64,000 bases of DNA from Stenotrophomonas_A sp035629025 (GCA_035629025.1 DASPIU010000051.1:1-64000); one strand, 5' to 3'. Counted from the first letter of the stretch, positions 32,074 to 41,428 are shown. Notes: a model not told the origin generated them from the sequence alone. Numbers and translations are program-made.

Positions 32074-32104
32074 CAAGTGCTCTAACCGGCTGAGCTATTC
32101 GGGC
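32028..32104 (-). tRNA. tRNA-Asn (anticodon GTT)
   Basis: 77 bases with encoded CCA. Acceptor GCCCGAA pairs with TTCGGGC, the anticodon loop CTGTTAA contains GTT and the T loop is TTCGAGT. Intact copy next to the integrase remnant. Confidence 0.97.
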
Positions 32105-32114
32105 GGGGAGCGGC

Positions 32115-32143
32115 ATTGTATAGAACTGGCCATGCCGCTGCAA
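32115..32143 (-). promoter_or_regulatory. Promoter of tRNA-Asn
   Basis: On the minus strand TTGCAG, 17 bases, then TACAAT, ten bases before the tRNA 5' end: a strong consensus-like stable-RNA promoter. Confidence 0.7.
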
Positions 32144-32165
32144 GCCCCTCACCTACTCGTTCGCC

Positions 32166-32585
32166 CTACCAGCATTGCTCCGCCGTGCCATCACCGGTGA
32201 TGCCGCGCACGCCCTTTTCGTCAAGGCTCAACACGCCACAAGTCGTATCCTTTGCCTCCTGCACGCCTTGCGGCGTCGCCAGAACGGTGAAGCTGGACTG
32301 GTCCGGGTCACCGTCATAGGAGATCACATAGAACGGGTCGAGCCCGCCGCCGCACTGAGCCGGTGCCGGGGCGCCCTCGTACGACATGTGGGTCGTGTAG
32401 TAGCGCTCCAGGAACTGCGCGCGCTCCTGCAGGCAGACCGCAGCCGTCCCGCGCCGCGACTTGATGACATAGCGCTGGTAGGAGGCAAAGGCGATGGCCG
32501 CCAGCACCCCCACGATCAGCACCACGATCATGATCTCGATCAGCGTGAAACCGCGCTGCCCGCGACCGCTATTGAATTTGCGCAT
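32166..32585 (-). CDS. pilE: Type IV minor pilin PilE-like
   Basis: Minor pilin that helps initiate pilus assembly. It has 139 residues. GQRG/FTLIEIMIVVLIVGVLAAIA gives the prepilin-peptidase site and Glu5; KSRRGTAAVCLQERAQFLERYY is typical of the PilE family and two C-terminal Cys could form the pilin disulfide loop. The start ATG at 32585 overlaps the pilY1 stop (TGATG) and follows GAGGA. Last gene of the fimT-pilVWXY1E operon. Confidence 0.93.
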   Translation of the reverse strand: MRKFNSGRGQRGFTLIEIMIVVLIVGVLAAIAFASYQRYVIKSRRGTAAVCLQERAQFLERYYTTHMSYEGAPAPAQCGGGLDPFYVISYDGDPDQSSFTVLATPQGVQEAKDTTCGVLSLDEKGVRGITGDGTAEQCW

Positions 32586-35500
32586 CAATCATTCCTCAGA
32601 AGTTCACGCCAGGACACGCGCCGCATGCTCAGGGCGCTGCTATTGGTGCCGATGCTCACCGTGCTTGCATCGTCCAGCCCGACCTGCATGACGTTGCCCA
32701 GGAAGATCGGGTTGTTCGGGCTGCTGCTCAGGCCGATGCCGGAGGCTGGCGCGCCATTGAGCGTGTCGCCGGTGCTCGATCCGCCGCTGCCGTCAAAGTC
32801 GAAGAACGACTGCGTCAGGCGACCGCCCGTAAACGGATTGATGGCCATGACGAAGCCCTTGCCGCTCGGACTGCAGACATCGCCCGCGTCCGGGATTCGC
32901 GTCGTGCCGATCAGCGCGGTGCCCTGGAAGAAGTTCGATACCACCATGCGCTCGCCCTGCGCCATGTCCGAAGGCGGCAGCAGGTCCATGTACCAGCCAT
33001 CCGGTCCAGGTGCGCTGACGTTCTCGATCACGCGAGCGGTGAAACCGGACACCTCGCCCTCGGCGATGATGTCGACTCCGACCAGCGTCGAACGATCGGA
33101 AGGAATGACCGTGCCGCGGTCAATCAACCCGTACCAGGTCTGCACGTCCTTGTTGGACAGGTCGCCGTCGGACAAGTACTTGCCCGTGCCGAAGAATATC
33201 CAGGTCAGGCCGGTTGCCGGATCGCGCGCGGCAGCGGGTGCGGCGGTAATCGGCTGGGCCGTGGAGCCATGAACCGCGCTGAACAGCCGGGTCGAGGTTC
33301 CCGAATCGCCGTTCATGTCGAAGCGCCACATGTTGCCCTGCAAGTCGCCGGCGTAAATGCGGTCCACGATGTAGTTGTTGTTCGACGACCACGCCAGGAC
33401 CGCCGACAACCCATTGTCACCGGTGGCCCCGGTGTCGATGCTGGAGGCTTCGCCGGTCAGCAGATCGATGATGATCAGTTCGGCCGAGCCGCTCGGGCTG
33501 TTGGGGCCATTGCCGAGCATGACGTACCAATCGCCATCGGCCAGCTGGCCGATGATCGGCTTGCCGAGATTGTTGCCCAACGCGCCGATATCGGTGGAGG
33601 TCTCATCCCACAGCAGTGAGATATTCGCCGGGTCGGTGACATCCAGGGCGAATGCACCCCTGCCGCCGCGTCCCATCGTGCCCACCAGCACCGAACGCCA
33701 GGCGCCAGTCGAAGTGTCGAACACGTCCGACACCGTCAACTCGCCGTCCACGAAGTAGCGGTGGTTGTAATCCTTCGACGTGTAGTCGAGCAGATGGTCC
33801 ATGGCCGCCTTCGGGACAAAGGCGAACGTCTCCGCGCCCGTGGTGGCATTGAAGGCATGCAACATGCCGTCGTTGGCGCCCACGTAGATCATCGGCGTGC
33901 GCGCAGCCCTGGACGCAGCGAAGGCGGGGTATATCGAGGCGCCGATAAAGGTCGCGCCGGTGTAGAGCCGCGCGTTCGGCGCACCCACATAGACCGGCTG
34001 CGAATTGACGATGTCGCCAAGCACGCCGCTGCGGATTCGCAGCCCGCCCGTCACATCCTTCGCCGATTCCTGGCTGCGATCACCGCGCAGGTAGTCGATC
34101 TGAGCCTGCGTGGCACCCGCCAACGGCGTACCGCTGAGATTGCCGTAGGCGAAATTGGTCAGCGAACTTCCGTTGGCGAACTTGATCGCACGGTTGCTCC
34201 AATTGGGGAACTGGGTACTTGCGCTCCAGGCCTGGGTCAGCGCACCGGTGGCCGAATTGACGTCGTAGGCCACCAGGTCACCGCGCCAGGTGCCCGCGAA
34301 GAACACCGACTGGTAGGTCCTCGCACCGGTTTCCAGCTTGGTGGTATTGCTGGCCAGCGAACCGGCCGAGCCCTTCATCTCATCGATGATCCGCTCAAAT
34401 GCCTTCTTCAGCGACTCGACCATCTTGGTCGCTTCGTTGGCGACGTAGAAGTTGTCGGCACGCTGGAAATTCGTGTTGTTGTTGACGTACTGCCCATTCG
34501 TCCACCACTGGCTCTGTGGCAGCGGCGTTTCATTGGTCGAGGAATCGTAGCCAGCAGGCACGGTGAAACCACCGTACTTGCCTGCGAGCCAGTACTGATT
34601 ATTGGTCTTGGACTTGTAATCGCCATTCTCGACCACGTCCACCCAGTGCGTGGAAATGGTCTGCATGCCAGGCAGATCCGACCGGATATCGGTCGTGTGC
34701 GCATGGTAGGCAAGCGCGGCGATGTAACCCGAGTTGCCGTTGCCGTTGAAGCTGGCGGACGTGGCACGTGACAATGCCGTGGAGGCCGACTGCCCTTCCA
34801 TCTTCAGGATCTTGGTCAGCAAGCTGACCACGTCCACGGTCTTGTCCGCCTTGACCTCGTCCGGCATCGCTGGCTCGTTGCTCCGGCTGGTGCCGCCGTA
34901 GCCGTCATTGCCGGGCAGGTTCTTGTCATTGTGGGTATTGGTGTCACCAATGCCCAGAACAACGTTGGTCTGGCACCAATACGCAATCGGGTCGAGCCGC
35001 TTGGTCTTCCAGTTGGTGATGACGGGGAACGCGTCGGCCTGCTGGTAACGGGTGTTGGCATCAGTGCTGGTGAAAGCCGAGTACGCCGGCACATCGCCCT
35101 GGTTCTTGAAGTAACGCAACGCGGCGTAATACAACTCGCTGACGTCGTCGTTGCTCTTGATGTTCTTGCCAGTGTTCATCTGGCCGAACTTGTTGAGGTA
35201 GTTGATCACGCCGCTGTTGACGATCGGCTTGCTGGCACCCACCAGGGCCGTGGTTGCATCGGCGTCCGTCTTGTCAGGATTGACCACCAGCACACCGGTA
35301 GTGGGATTCCACTCCTGATTCGGATTGGCCAATGGGCCCTGCTCCGGCGCATAGGTCTTGGGACCCACGAACTTCTGCCGGGCGCGCATCACGCCGGTGT
35401 CAACGGCATTACCGTCGATATTGAGGTAGCCGAAGATGCTGTACTTGATGCGCTGCGAATATTCCTGGATCAGCCCCTCGGGCTTGTAACCCTGGGAATA

Positions 35501-36310
35501 CTGCACGCAGTTGGCTTCCAGACCTGCGGCCGAGTCACAGACCTTGACCCGGACGCTCAGCTCGAAGATCGCATCCACGTCATTCGTCGTGCACTTGCCC
35601 TGCTTATTGGTGACGGCACACGAACCATCCAGGGGATGAACCTTGGGGTCATACACCAGCAAGGGGGCCGTCTTGTCGCCAAGGTCGAGGTTCTGGGTAA
35701 CCCACATCTTGTTGCCCAGGCCATCGATGCGGATCATGACCTTGGACCACTTTGACGCCATCGCCCCCTTCACCGTGCCGCCACCATTGACGGTGCGACG
35801 CGGGTAGTTGCCGGTCTGGTTGCGGTCGGCGATAGCCTTTTCCACCACCGTGGTCGTCGGCGTATCAATGACTCTGTAGCCACCGGTCAAAGCCGAGCGG
35901 AACGGGTCGATGGTCTGCGTCGCAGCCCAGTTCAGGAAGTTGCCGGACCAGTAGCCATCAGCCGAGCACTGGTAGTTGCTATCGGGCGCCGCAGTGGCCT
36001 TGGAGACCGGGTAGAAGTAGCGATTGGTCTCGGTCGCGTCGTAGTTGTACTTGTAGCACTTCGCCGAGTCGAAATAGCCCACGTACTTGCGGCCGACGAC
36101 ATAATCGCCGAGGTTGGCCACGCTGATGGCTGTCGGGTATTCGACCGACGGCACCAGGGCCAGGTTGCCTGGGACGTTGCTGCCGACATAAAGCGGCGAC
36201 TGCGATACTTCGACTTCCGCGCCCGCCCCGCCCGTCACCGCGATCAGCAGCCCCGCCAGTGCAGCGAGCCACCGGCTCTGACGCACGCTCTTGTTAGTTC
36301 GAGTCTTCAT
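32585..36310 (-). CDS. pilY1: Type IV pilus tip adhesin/assembly protein PilY1
   Basis: Large exported pilus-biogenesis protein of 1241 residues. It has a signal peptide (AALAGLLIAVTGGAGA), an N-terminal region with NRYFYPVSKA and YWSGNFLNW, and the C-terminal PilY1 beta-propeller (RTPMIYVGANDGMLHAFNAT, VLVGTMGRGGRGAFALDVTD, DRIYAGDLQGNMWRFDMNGD). In P. aeruginosa PilY1 a calcium loop lies just before YAGDLxGN; here that loop reads SSNNNYIVD and is poorer in acidic residues, so calcium control may differ. The ATG at 36308-36310 is chosen because it opens the signal peptide. It is coupled to pilE by an overlapping stop/start. Confidence 0.94.
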   Translation of the reverse strand: MKTRTNKSVRQSRWLAALAGLLIAVTGGAGAEVEVSQSPLYVGSNVPGNLALVPSVEYPTAISVANLGDYVVGRKYVGYFDSAKCYKYNYDATETNRYFYPVSKATAAPDSNYQCSADGYWSGNFLNWAATQTIDPFRSALTGGYRVIDTPTTTVVEKAIADRNQTGNYPRRTVNGGGTVKGAMASKWSKVMIRIDGLGNKMWVTQNLDLGDKTAPLLVYDPKVHPLDGSCAVTNKQGKCTTNDVDAIFELSVRVKVCDSAAGLEANCVQYSQGYKPEGLIQEYSQRIKYSIFGYLNIDGNAVDTGVMRARQKFVGPKTYAPEQGPLANPNQEWNPTTGVLVVNPDKTDADATTALVGASKPIVNSGVINYLNKFGQMNTGKNIKSNDDVSELYYAALRYFKNQGDVPAYSAFTSTDANTRYQQADAFPVITNWKTKRLDPIAYWCQTNVVLGIGDTNTHNDKNLPGNDGYGGTSRSNEPAMPDEVKADKTVDVVSLLTKILKMEGQSASTALSRATSASFNGNGNSGYIAALAYHAHTTDIRSDLPGMQTISTHWVDVVENGDYKSKTNNQYWLAGKYGGFTVPAGYDSSTNETPLPQSQWWTNGQYVNNNTNFQRADNFYVANEATKMVESLKKAFERIIDEMKGSAGSLASNTTKLETGARTYQSVFFAGTWRGDLVAYDVNSATGALTQAWSASTQFPNWSNRAIKFANGSSLTNFAYGNLSGTPLAGATQAQIDYLRGDRSQESAKDVTGGLRIRSGVLGDIVNSQPVYVGAPNARLYTGATFIGASIYPAFAASRAARTPMIYVGANDGMLHAFNATTGAETFAFVPKAAMDHLLDYTSKDYNHRYFVDGELTVSDVFDTSTGAWRSVLVGTMGRGGRGAFALDVTDPANISLLWDETSTDIGALGNNLGKPIIGQLADGDWYVMLGNGPNSPSGSAELIIIDLLTGEASSIDTGATGDNGLSAVLAWSSNNNYIVDRIYAGDLQGNMWRFDMNGDSGTSTRLFSAVHGSTAQPITAAPAAARDPATGLTWIFFGTGKYLSDGDLSNKDVQTWYGLIDRGTVIPSDRSTLVGVDIIAEGEVSGFTARVIENVSAPGPDGWYMDLLPPSDMAQGERMVVSNFFQGTALIGTTRIPDAGDVCSPSGKGFVMAINPFTGGRLTQSFFDFDGSGGSSTGDTLNGAPASGIGLSSSPNNPIFLGNVMQVGLDDASTVSIGTNSSALSMRRVSWRELLRND

Positions 36311-36320
36311 GGGCGGGCCC

Positions 36321-36896
36321 TTACCTGACCGTGACATTCGTTTGCAGGACGACGATCGCGCGACCGCCGGACGCAGAGGGATCGGCACTGCGCGCGATCA
36401 CCCGGTAATAGTGTTCAAGCGACGTACCGCCGCTGCCGCCGTACTGGTTCTGGTTGATGCTCGAACCCAGGCCAAGCTGGTCCTCGCTGGTGCGCTGGCC
36501 GAGATACTCGATGTAGTACTGCGACGGGCCAGCCTGGAGTTCCTGTACAACGTCCGAGTCCACCCAGCATTCCTCGGTGCCCGCGGCACAGCCGGCAGAT
36601 GCATTGCCGGTATAGGTGTTGGCGGGGATCGCCGCGCACACCGTATTGGGAAGCGAGCAGTTGAACCCGGCGATGTTGCCGCTGCCGGCAGCATCGCGGA
36701 TCACGGCCTCGGCGTCACGCAGTGCACCCTCCGCCGCCTGGAAGCCAAGGCTGCGGTCGTACATGTTGGAGGACATGCGTTCCTGCAACAGCGTGCCGCG
36801 CAACACGACCAGGCCGAGCAAGGTCATGACCAGCAACAGCAGAAGCACGACGATCAGGGAAATGCCCGACTGCCTGGCGGGTGATTGGGTCGTCAT
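36321..36896 (-). CDS. pilX: Type IV minor pilin PilX-like
   Basis: 191 residues. The N-terminus QSG/ISLIVVLLLLLVMTLLGLVVLRG is typical of PilX, which lacks the Glu5 of major pilins, followed by TLLQERMSSNMYDRSLGFQAAEGALRD (shown here only as TLLQERMSS and AAEGALRDAE). Four Cys lie in the middle domain. The ATG overlaps the pilW stop by four bases (ATGA), and pilY1 follows after ten bases. Confidence 0.92.
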   Translation of the reverse strand: MTTQSPARQSGISLIVVLLLLLVMTLLGLVVLRGTLLQERMSSNMYDRSLGFQAAEGALRDAEAVIRDAAGSGNIAGFNCSLPNTVCAAIPANTYTGNASAGCAAGTEECWVDSDVVQELQAGPSQYYIEYLGQRTSEDQLGLGSSINQNQYGGSGGTSLEHYYRVIARSADPSASGGRAIVVLQTNVTVR

Positions 36897-37849
36897 GAAT
36901 TCCGATTCCTGATGCTAACGACGGTGGTAATGCGCCGGCTGATCGGCTGCTTGTCCGTGCCGACCGCCTCAACCGAATTCACTGCCATCTCGACCTTTAC
37001 CGCGATCACGTTCGCCCAGTTCGGGCCAGCGCTCGCGTCCACGTAGTCGGTGGCGCCGGTGACCAGATACTGGAACTGAAGGTCGGTCACCCCTTCGGTG
37101 ATCTCGTTGGAGGACGCCACTCCCCCTGGACCCACGACGGTCTGATACAGGGAGGTGCCACCACGGCCGTTGTCGGCCACGTACCAGCGCACCGCGTGCA
37201 GCTCGGTCAAAAGCGAATTGATTTCGTAGGTGTAACTGTTGGAACCGGCGACACACACACCGGGCAGGCGCCCCAGTCGCGTGCACGAATTCAGGGCGCC
37301 GCTCCCGTAGCTGACGCTGTCGCCCGAGACGGTGTCGGCCTGAACGACCGCGACTTGTTGCCTGTCGCACAGAAGCATGACTGCATTGGAGTGCAGGTCC
37401 TCCGCTGCCGCATCCAGGGTCAGCGTCTGCGCGCCCGCATCATGGGCGATCACGGTCGCCCCACCCGGGCTCGCCGACAGCAGCTGAATCGCATCGGTCG
37501 CAGCCTTGGAACCAGCCAGGCTGCCGTTGTCGTAACCGCCCACCGGCCTGGCCCAATCGCTCCACCAGTTGGCGGTCGGGTTGGCCAGGACGTTGGCGAC
37601 CGGCAGATTCACGTCGCAGGCATTGCCGCCGGCTTCGCGGATGTCGCGCGCCATCATCTCGAAGGCAGTGCGGGCGGATTCCTGCAGCCTGCTCATGCCC
37701 TCGGTCGTGGTGTAGGTCACCCGGTTCGACAGGAAGATGCCGATGGCAGCGCCCACCACCAGCAGGCCCAGCAGCATCGAGATCATCAACTCGATCAGGT
37801 TGAAGCCGGCTTGCCCGGCGCGCGAACCGTGTCGGGAAAAAGTGTTCAC
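36893..37849 (-). CDS. pilW: Type IV minor pilin PilW-like
   Basis: 318 residues. QAG/FNLIELMISMLLGLLVVGA carries the cleavage site and Glu5; ESARTAFEMMARDIREAGG is characteristic of PilW. It starts with GTG at 37847-37849, which overlaps the pilV stop (GTGA), so translation is probably coupled. It stops overlapping the pilX start. Confidence 0.93.
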   Translation of the reverse strand: MNTFSRHGSRAGQAGFNLIELMISMLLGLLVVGAAIGIFLSNRVTYTTTEGMSRLQESARTAFEMMARDIREAGGNACDVNLPVANVLANPTANWWSDWARPVGGYDNGSLAGSKAATDAIQLLSASPGGATVIAHDAGAQTLTLDAAAEDLHSNAVMLLCDRQQVAVVQADTVSGDSVSYGSGALNSCTRLGRLPGVCVAGSNSYTYEINSLLTELHAVRWYVADNGRGGTSLYQTVVGPGGVASSNEITEGVTDLQFQYLVTGATDYVDASAGPNWANVIAVKVEMAVNSVEAVGTDKQPISRRITTVVSIRNRNS

Positions 37850-38310
37850 AGTTGGGTCACCGTTTCGATCTTCTGCTCCGCAACGCCGCTTCCATCGACT
37901 TCCTTGGCGCGGCTATCGTCCCACTGGACTGCGATCGTGCAGTCGCCATCCGCGCAGTCGATCGAACCGCAGGTGCTGTCGGCGTCGGCAATCGTGCTCT
38001 TCAGGCTGCCGATCCACAAAGCCTGATCCTTCTCGACCAGGCTGTCGCCGGTGGGAGCCGTGCACATCATGCCGCCGGTGTTGTAGTTGCCCAACAGAGC
38101 AGCGTCGCGGTTGGCGCGCATGGCATCCAGAATGGTGTAGGTCTGCATGACCACCTGGCTGCGCGACATCGCACTCTGGTTGTTGCGCAAGGCGGTGGTC
38201 TGCATCGCGGCGATGCCGAGCATGCCTACACCGAGAATGAGCACGGAGATCATCACCTCGATGAGGCTGATGCCACGCATGCCGCTGGAAAAGACGACTG
38301 GTCGTTTCAT
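37846..38310 (-). CDS. pilV: Type IV minor pilin PilV-like
   Basis: 154 residues. GMRG/ISLIEVMISVLILGVGMLG is the PilV signature, and QTTALRNNQSAMSRSQVV follows. Four Cys occur in the C-terminal half (MMCTAPTGD, STCGSIDCADGDC). The ATG at 38308-38310 with TGAGG seven bases before is preferred; a GTG at 38320-38322 overlapping the fimT stop is an alternative that adds four residues. Confidence 0.92.
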   Translation of the reverse strand: MKRPVVFSSGMRGISLIEVMISVLILGVGMLGIAAMQTTALRNNQSAMSRSQVVMQTYTILDAMRANRDAALLGNYNTGGMMCTAPTGDSLVEKDQALWIGSLKSTIADADSTCGSIDCADGDCTIAVQWDDSRAKEVDGSGVAEQKIETVTQL

Positions 38311-38318
38311 GGTCAGCC

Positions 38319-38873
38319 TCACGCGCCCCCGCAGGCGCCGTTGCCCGACGCGCGGGTAATGGAAATACGGCTACCGCCGGTGATGGAAACCAGGCGGATG
38401 TTCTGCTCAGGGTTGCTCACCGGCATGCAGATGCTGACCGTGGCCGCCACCGGCGCGCCGCTGGAGTCCCGCGCAATGCCGTCGGAACCGAAGGTGATGG
38501 TGTCTTCCATTCCCTGCAGCGCAGCGTCGCCGGTGATATCCAGGCCGGGGCTGAGGGTCATCGAGCGCAGCACGGTGCCGTCGCGGTCCACGATGGCAAC
38601 GCTGGTCCACGCGCTGCCCGACGTGCAAGTCGTTCCATCATCGCTGCGGCACAGCGACACCGAGCCGTTGAGCTTGATGGCTTCGGAGCGCGCCGTCTGG
38701 AACGCCACAATCAGGTCGTTTGCCGTGCCCGACAGGCGATTGCTGCGCACAAGCCCGGTGAAACTGGGGACAGCCATCGCGCAAAGTATGGCCAGCACTG
38801 CAACGGTGACGGCGAGCTCGACGAGGGTGAAACCTCTTTCCCCCGCCACACGCCTGCCCGGATGTCTACACAT
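38319..38873 (-). CDS. fimT: Type IV minor pilin FimT/FimU-like (GspH domain)
   Basis: 184 residues. GERG/FTLVELAVTVAVLAIL is the prepilin signal with Glu5; RLSGTANDLIVAFQTARSEA and VSLCRSDDG match the GspH/FimT domain. First gene of the minor pilin operon. The ATG at 38871-38873 follows GGGGG. The 154-base gap upstream to the divergent sensor gene should contain the operon promoter. Confidence 0.92.
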   Translation of the reverse strand: MCRHPGRRVAGERGFTLVELAVTVAVLAILCAMAVPSFTGLVRSNRLSGTANDLIVAFQTARSEAIKLNGSVSLCRSDDGTTCTSGSAWTSVAIVDRDGTVLRSMTLSPGLDITGDAALQGMEDTITFGSDGIARDSSGAPVAATVSICMPVSNPEQNIRLVSITGGSRISITRASGNGACGGA

Positions 38874-38960
38874 AACGCCCCCAAGTTTTCCCCGTCAAAA
38901 AACTAACGCCACCTCGGCGCCCGCGCCACACCCCCCCGACGGACGGCACCAGCTCTGGTC

Positions 38961-38967
38961 CGAACGG
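38961..38967 (-). promoter_or_regulatory. AlgR-box-like CCGTTCG upstream of minor pilin operon
   Basis: CCGTTCG on the minus strand (GAGCCGTTCGGACC) equals the core of the P. aeruginosa AlgR site CCGTTCGTC. It lies about 88 bases before fimT, in the region shared with the FimS/AlgZ-like gene. A seven-base match is weak alone; the genomic context makes it worth noting. Confidence 0.35.
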
Positions 38968-39027
38968 CTCGGCTGCGAGCGTGGCCGAATACCGGCATCA
39001 TGTCCGGGTCCCGGAACCGACACGTCC

Positions 39028-40050
39028 ATGGCCGAGGCCTACAGCAACAACCAACTCGAAGCCCTCAAGCAGCCCACCACGATCATCTGGATCGTCATGG
39101 CTGGCGAGTGCATAGCCGCGATTCTCGCCCTTGCGCCGGGGACTACTCCTGCCGCCAACCGGTGGGTGTACTTTGGCCTGGCCTCGCTTGGAATCCAGTG
39201 GGTGGGATTGCTGACCCTGGCGACACTGCTCATGCTGCGCCGGCCCCTGGCGGGCCGCAGCGCGCTGGTCGTGTCGGCAGCCACCCTCGGCCTGCTCCAG
39301 GTTCTGACCTGGGTCACCAGCGGCGTCATTCTGTGGGCTTTCAGCAGCTTCTGGCGGCTGACCACAGGTGAGTGGCTGACGTTGTCGCTGCAGCTGTCCA
39401 GCATCGCGCTGCTGGTAGGGCTCATGGGCATGGCAGCGCTCAACAACCATATCCGGGTCCGCCAACTGGCGGTGCGCGCCAAACAGGCCGAGATCGATGC
39501 CCTGACCGCCCGGGTCCAGCCACACTTCCTGTTCAACGCCCTCAACGCGGCGACGACCCTGGTTCATCGCGAACCGGAACGAGTGGAACAGATCCTGTTG
39601 GACTTGTCTGACCTGTTCCGCGCGGCCCTGGCTGGACCGGCGGAAATCGACATCGCCGACGAAATCCTGCTCGCGCAGCGCTACGTGGACATTGAATCCA
39701 TCCGCTTCGGCGAGCGGATGACAGTCAACTGGCAACTGCCCTCGCCCCTTCCTGCCCTGCGCCTGCCCCGGCTAAGCCTGCAACCGCTGGTGGAGAACGC
39801 GGTCCATCACGGCATAGAAAACTCGACCGCCGCCGGGCAGATCACGGTTTCGCTGACCCAGCAGGCCGGCCAGTGGCAAATCAAGGTGAACAACAGCGTG
39901 CCAGCCAGCGCCGAGGCGCTGGCTCGTCGCCGCGGCCACAAGGTGGGCCTGTCTGCCCTGCAGGCGCGACTGGCCGGTTCCGAACGCGTGTCGCTGACAA
40001 CAGCGGCAACGCCCGGCCAGTTTGAAGCCACCTTGACGTTCAGGCCATGA
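39028..40050 (+). CDS. FimS/AlgZ-like LytS-type sensor histidine kinase
   Basis: 340-residue membrane sensor. Four hydrophobic segments occupy about 20-140, followed by the His_kinase domain with QPHFLFNALN (His166) and a partial ATP-binding region (LVENAVHHGI, then GHKVGLSALQARL). The DxGxG box is absent (VNNSVPASA), as noted for P. aeruginosa FimS/AlgZ, so it may act mainly on its partner regulator in an unusual way. The ATG at 39028 gives MAEAYSNNQ. It is divergent from the minor pilin operon. No response regulator follows: ppnN converges and overlaps its end by 11 bases, so an AlgR-type partner must be encoded elsewhere. Confidence 0.85.
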   Translation: MAEAYSNNQLEALKQPTTIIWIVMAGECIAAILALAPGTTPAANRWVYFGLASLGIQWVGLLTLATLLMLRRPLAGRSALVVSAATLGLLQVLTWVTSGVILWAFSSFWRLTTGEWLTLSLQLSSIALLVGLMGMAALNNHIRVRQLAVRAKQAEIDALTARVQPHFLFNALNAATTLVHREPERVEQILLDLSDLFRAALAGPAEIDIADEILLAQRYVDIESIRFGERMTVNWQLPSPLPALRLPRLSLQPLVENAVHHGIENSTAAGQITVSLTQQAGQWQIKVNNSVPASAEALARRRGHKVGLSALQARLAGSERVSLTTAATPGQFEATLTFRP

Positions 40051-41428
40051 CCCGATAACAGGGCTTGTACTCACCCGAAATCTTCATCCGGCGCTGCTCC
40101 ACAAACGCACGCAGCAACTCGTCCAGCGCCTGCATCATCGCCGGGTCGCCATTGATCTCGAACGGCCCGTGCTGCTCGATCCGCTGCATGCTCTCTTCCT
40201 TGACGTTGCCGGCCACAATGCCCGAGAACGCGCGGCGCAGGTCGGCGGCCAGCGCCGGTGCCGGCCGGCCCTGGTGCAGGTCGAGGGTAGCCATGGTCTC
40301 GTGCGTGGGCACGAAGGGACGCTGGTATTCCTCGGGGATGTTGAGCGACCAGTTGAAGTAGAACGAGTCGCGCTGGGCAATGCGGTACTCGCGCACCTGC
40401 TTGATGCCGCGAGTCATGCGTCGCGCCACGTCGACCGGGTCGCCGGTGATGATCTCGTAGCGGCTGGCAGCTTCTTCGCCCAGGGTCAGGCGGATAAAAC
40501 GGTCGATCTGCTCGAAGTACGGCGCGGCGATGGTCGGGCCGGTGAGGATCAGCGGCAACGGCAGATGCGAGTTTTCCTCGCGCAGCAGGATGCCGAGCAG
40601 ATACAGGATTTCCTCGGCCGTGCCGACGCCGCCAGGGAACACGATGATGCCGTGACCAATGCGGACGAAGGCCTCCAGGCGCTTCTCGATGTCCGGCATG
40701 ATCACCAGGTGATTGACGATCGGATTGGGCGACTCGGCGGCGATGATGCCCGGCTCGGTCACGCCGATATAGCGGGTGTTGTGGCGGCGCTGCTTGGCAT
40801 GGGCGATCGTGGCGCCCTTCATCGGGCCCTTCATCGCGCCCGGGCCGCAGCCAGTGCAGATGTCCAGGCCGCGCAGGCCGAGCTCGTAGCCCACCTGCTT
40901 GGTATAGAGGTATTCGTCACGCGAGATCGAATGGCCGCCCCAGCACACCACCAGGTTAGGATCGGCCGGGTGCAGGATGCGCGCGTTGCGCAGCAGGCCG
41001 AACACCGCGTTGGTAATGCCCTCGCCCGACTCCAGGTCGGCGGCGTACTGCGGGCCCAGCTCGATCGCCATATAGGCCAGGTCGCGGACCACGGCAAACA
41101 GCAGCTCGGCCACGCCGCGGATGATTTCGCCATCGACAAAGGCCATGGCCGGCGCCTTCTTCAGGTCGATGCGCACGCCGCGGTCCTGCTGCGCCACCTG
41201 GATGTCGAAGTCCGGGTACAGGTCGCGCGCGGCGCGCGGGTCGTCGGAGGCGCTGCCGCTGGTCAGCACCGCCAGCGCGCAGCGGCGCAGCAATTCATGC
41301 ATGCCGCCGGCGGACGCGTCGCGCAGGCGCGCCACCTCGGCCCGCGACAGCACGTCCAGTCCACCGCGCGGGTAGATCCGCGCGTCCACCACCGGCAGCG
41401 CGGACGCCGCCTTGTTGCCGAGTTCCAT
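40040..41428 (-). CDS. ppnN: Pyrimidine/purine nucleotide 5'-monophosphate nucleosidase
   Basis: LOG-family enzyme that splits nucleoside 5'-monophosphates into base and ribose 5-phosphate; the E. coli protein is controlled by (p)ppGpp. 462 residues, matching E. coli PpnN/YgdH. It has the N-terminal extension (ARIYPRGGLDVLSRAEVARL), the Rossmann-like LOG core with GCGPGAMKGPMKGA and the catalytic FPGGVGTAEE motif, and a C-terminal domain (KISGEYKPCYRV). The start ATG follows GGAGTAG. It converges on the sensor gene with an 11-base overlap. Confidence 0.95.
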   Translation of the reverse strand: MELGNKAASALPVVDARIYPRGGLDVLSRAEVARLRDASAGGMHELLRRCALAVLTSGSASDDPRAARDLYPDFDIQVAQQDRGVRIDLKKAPAMAFVDGEIIRGVAELLFAVVRDLAYMAIELGPQYAADLESGEGITNAVFGLLRNARILHPADPNLVVCWGGHSISRDEYLYTKQVGYELGLRGLDICTGCGPGAMKGPMKGATIAHAKQRRHNTRYIGVTEPGIIAAESPNPIVNHLVIMPDIEKRLEAFVRIGHGIIVFPGGVGTAEEILYLLGILLREENSHLPLPLILTGPTIAAPYFEQIDRFIRLTLGEEAASRYEIITGDPVDVARRMTRGIKQVREYRIAQRDSFYFNWSLNIPEEYQRPFVPTHETMATLDLHQGRPAPALAADLRRAFSGIVAGNVKEESMQRIEQHGPFEINGDPAMMQALDELLRAFVEQRRMKISGEYKPCYRVMA

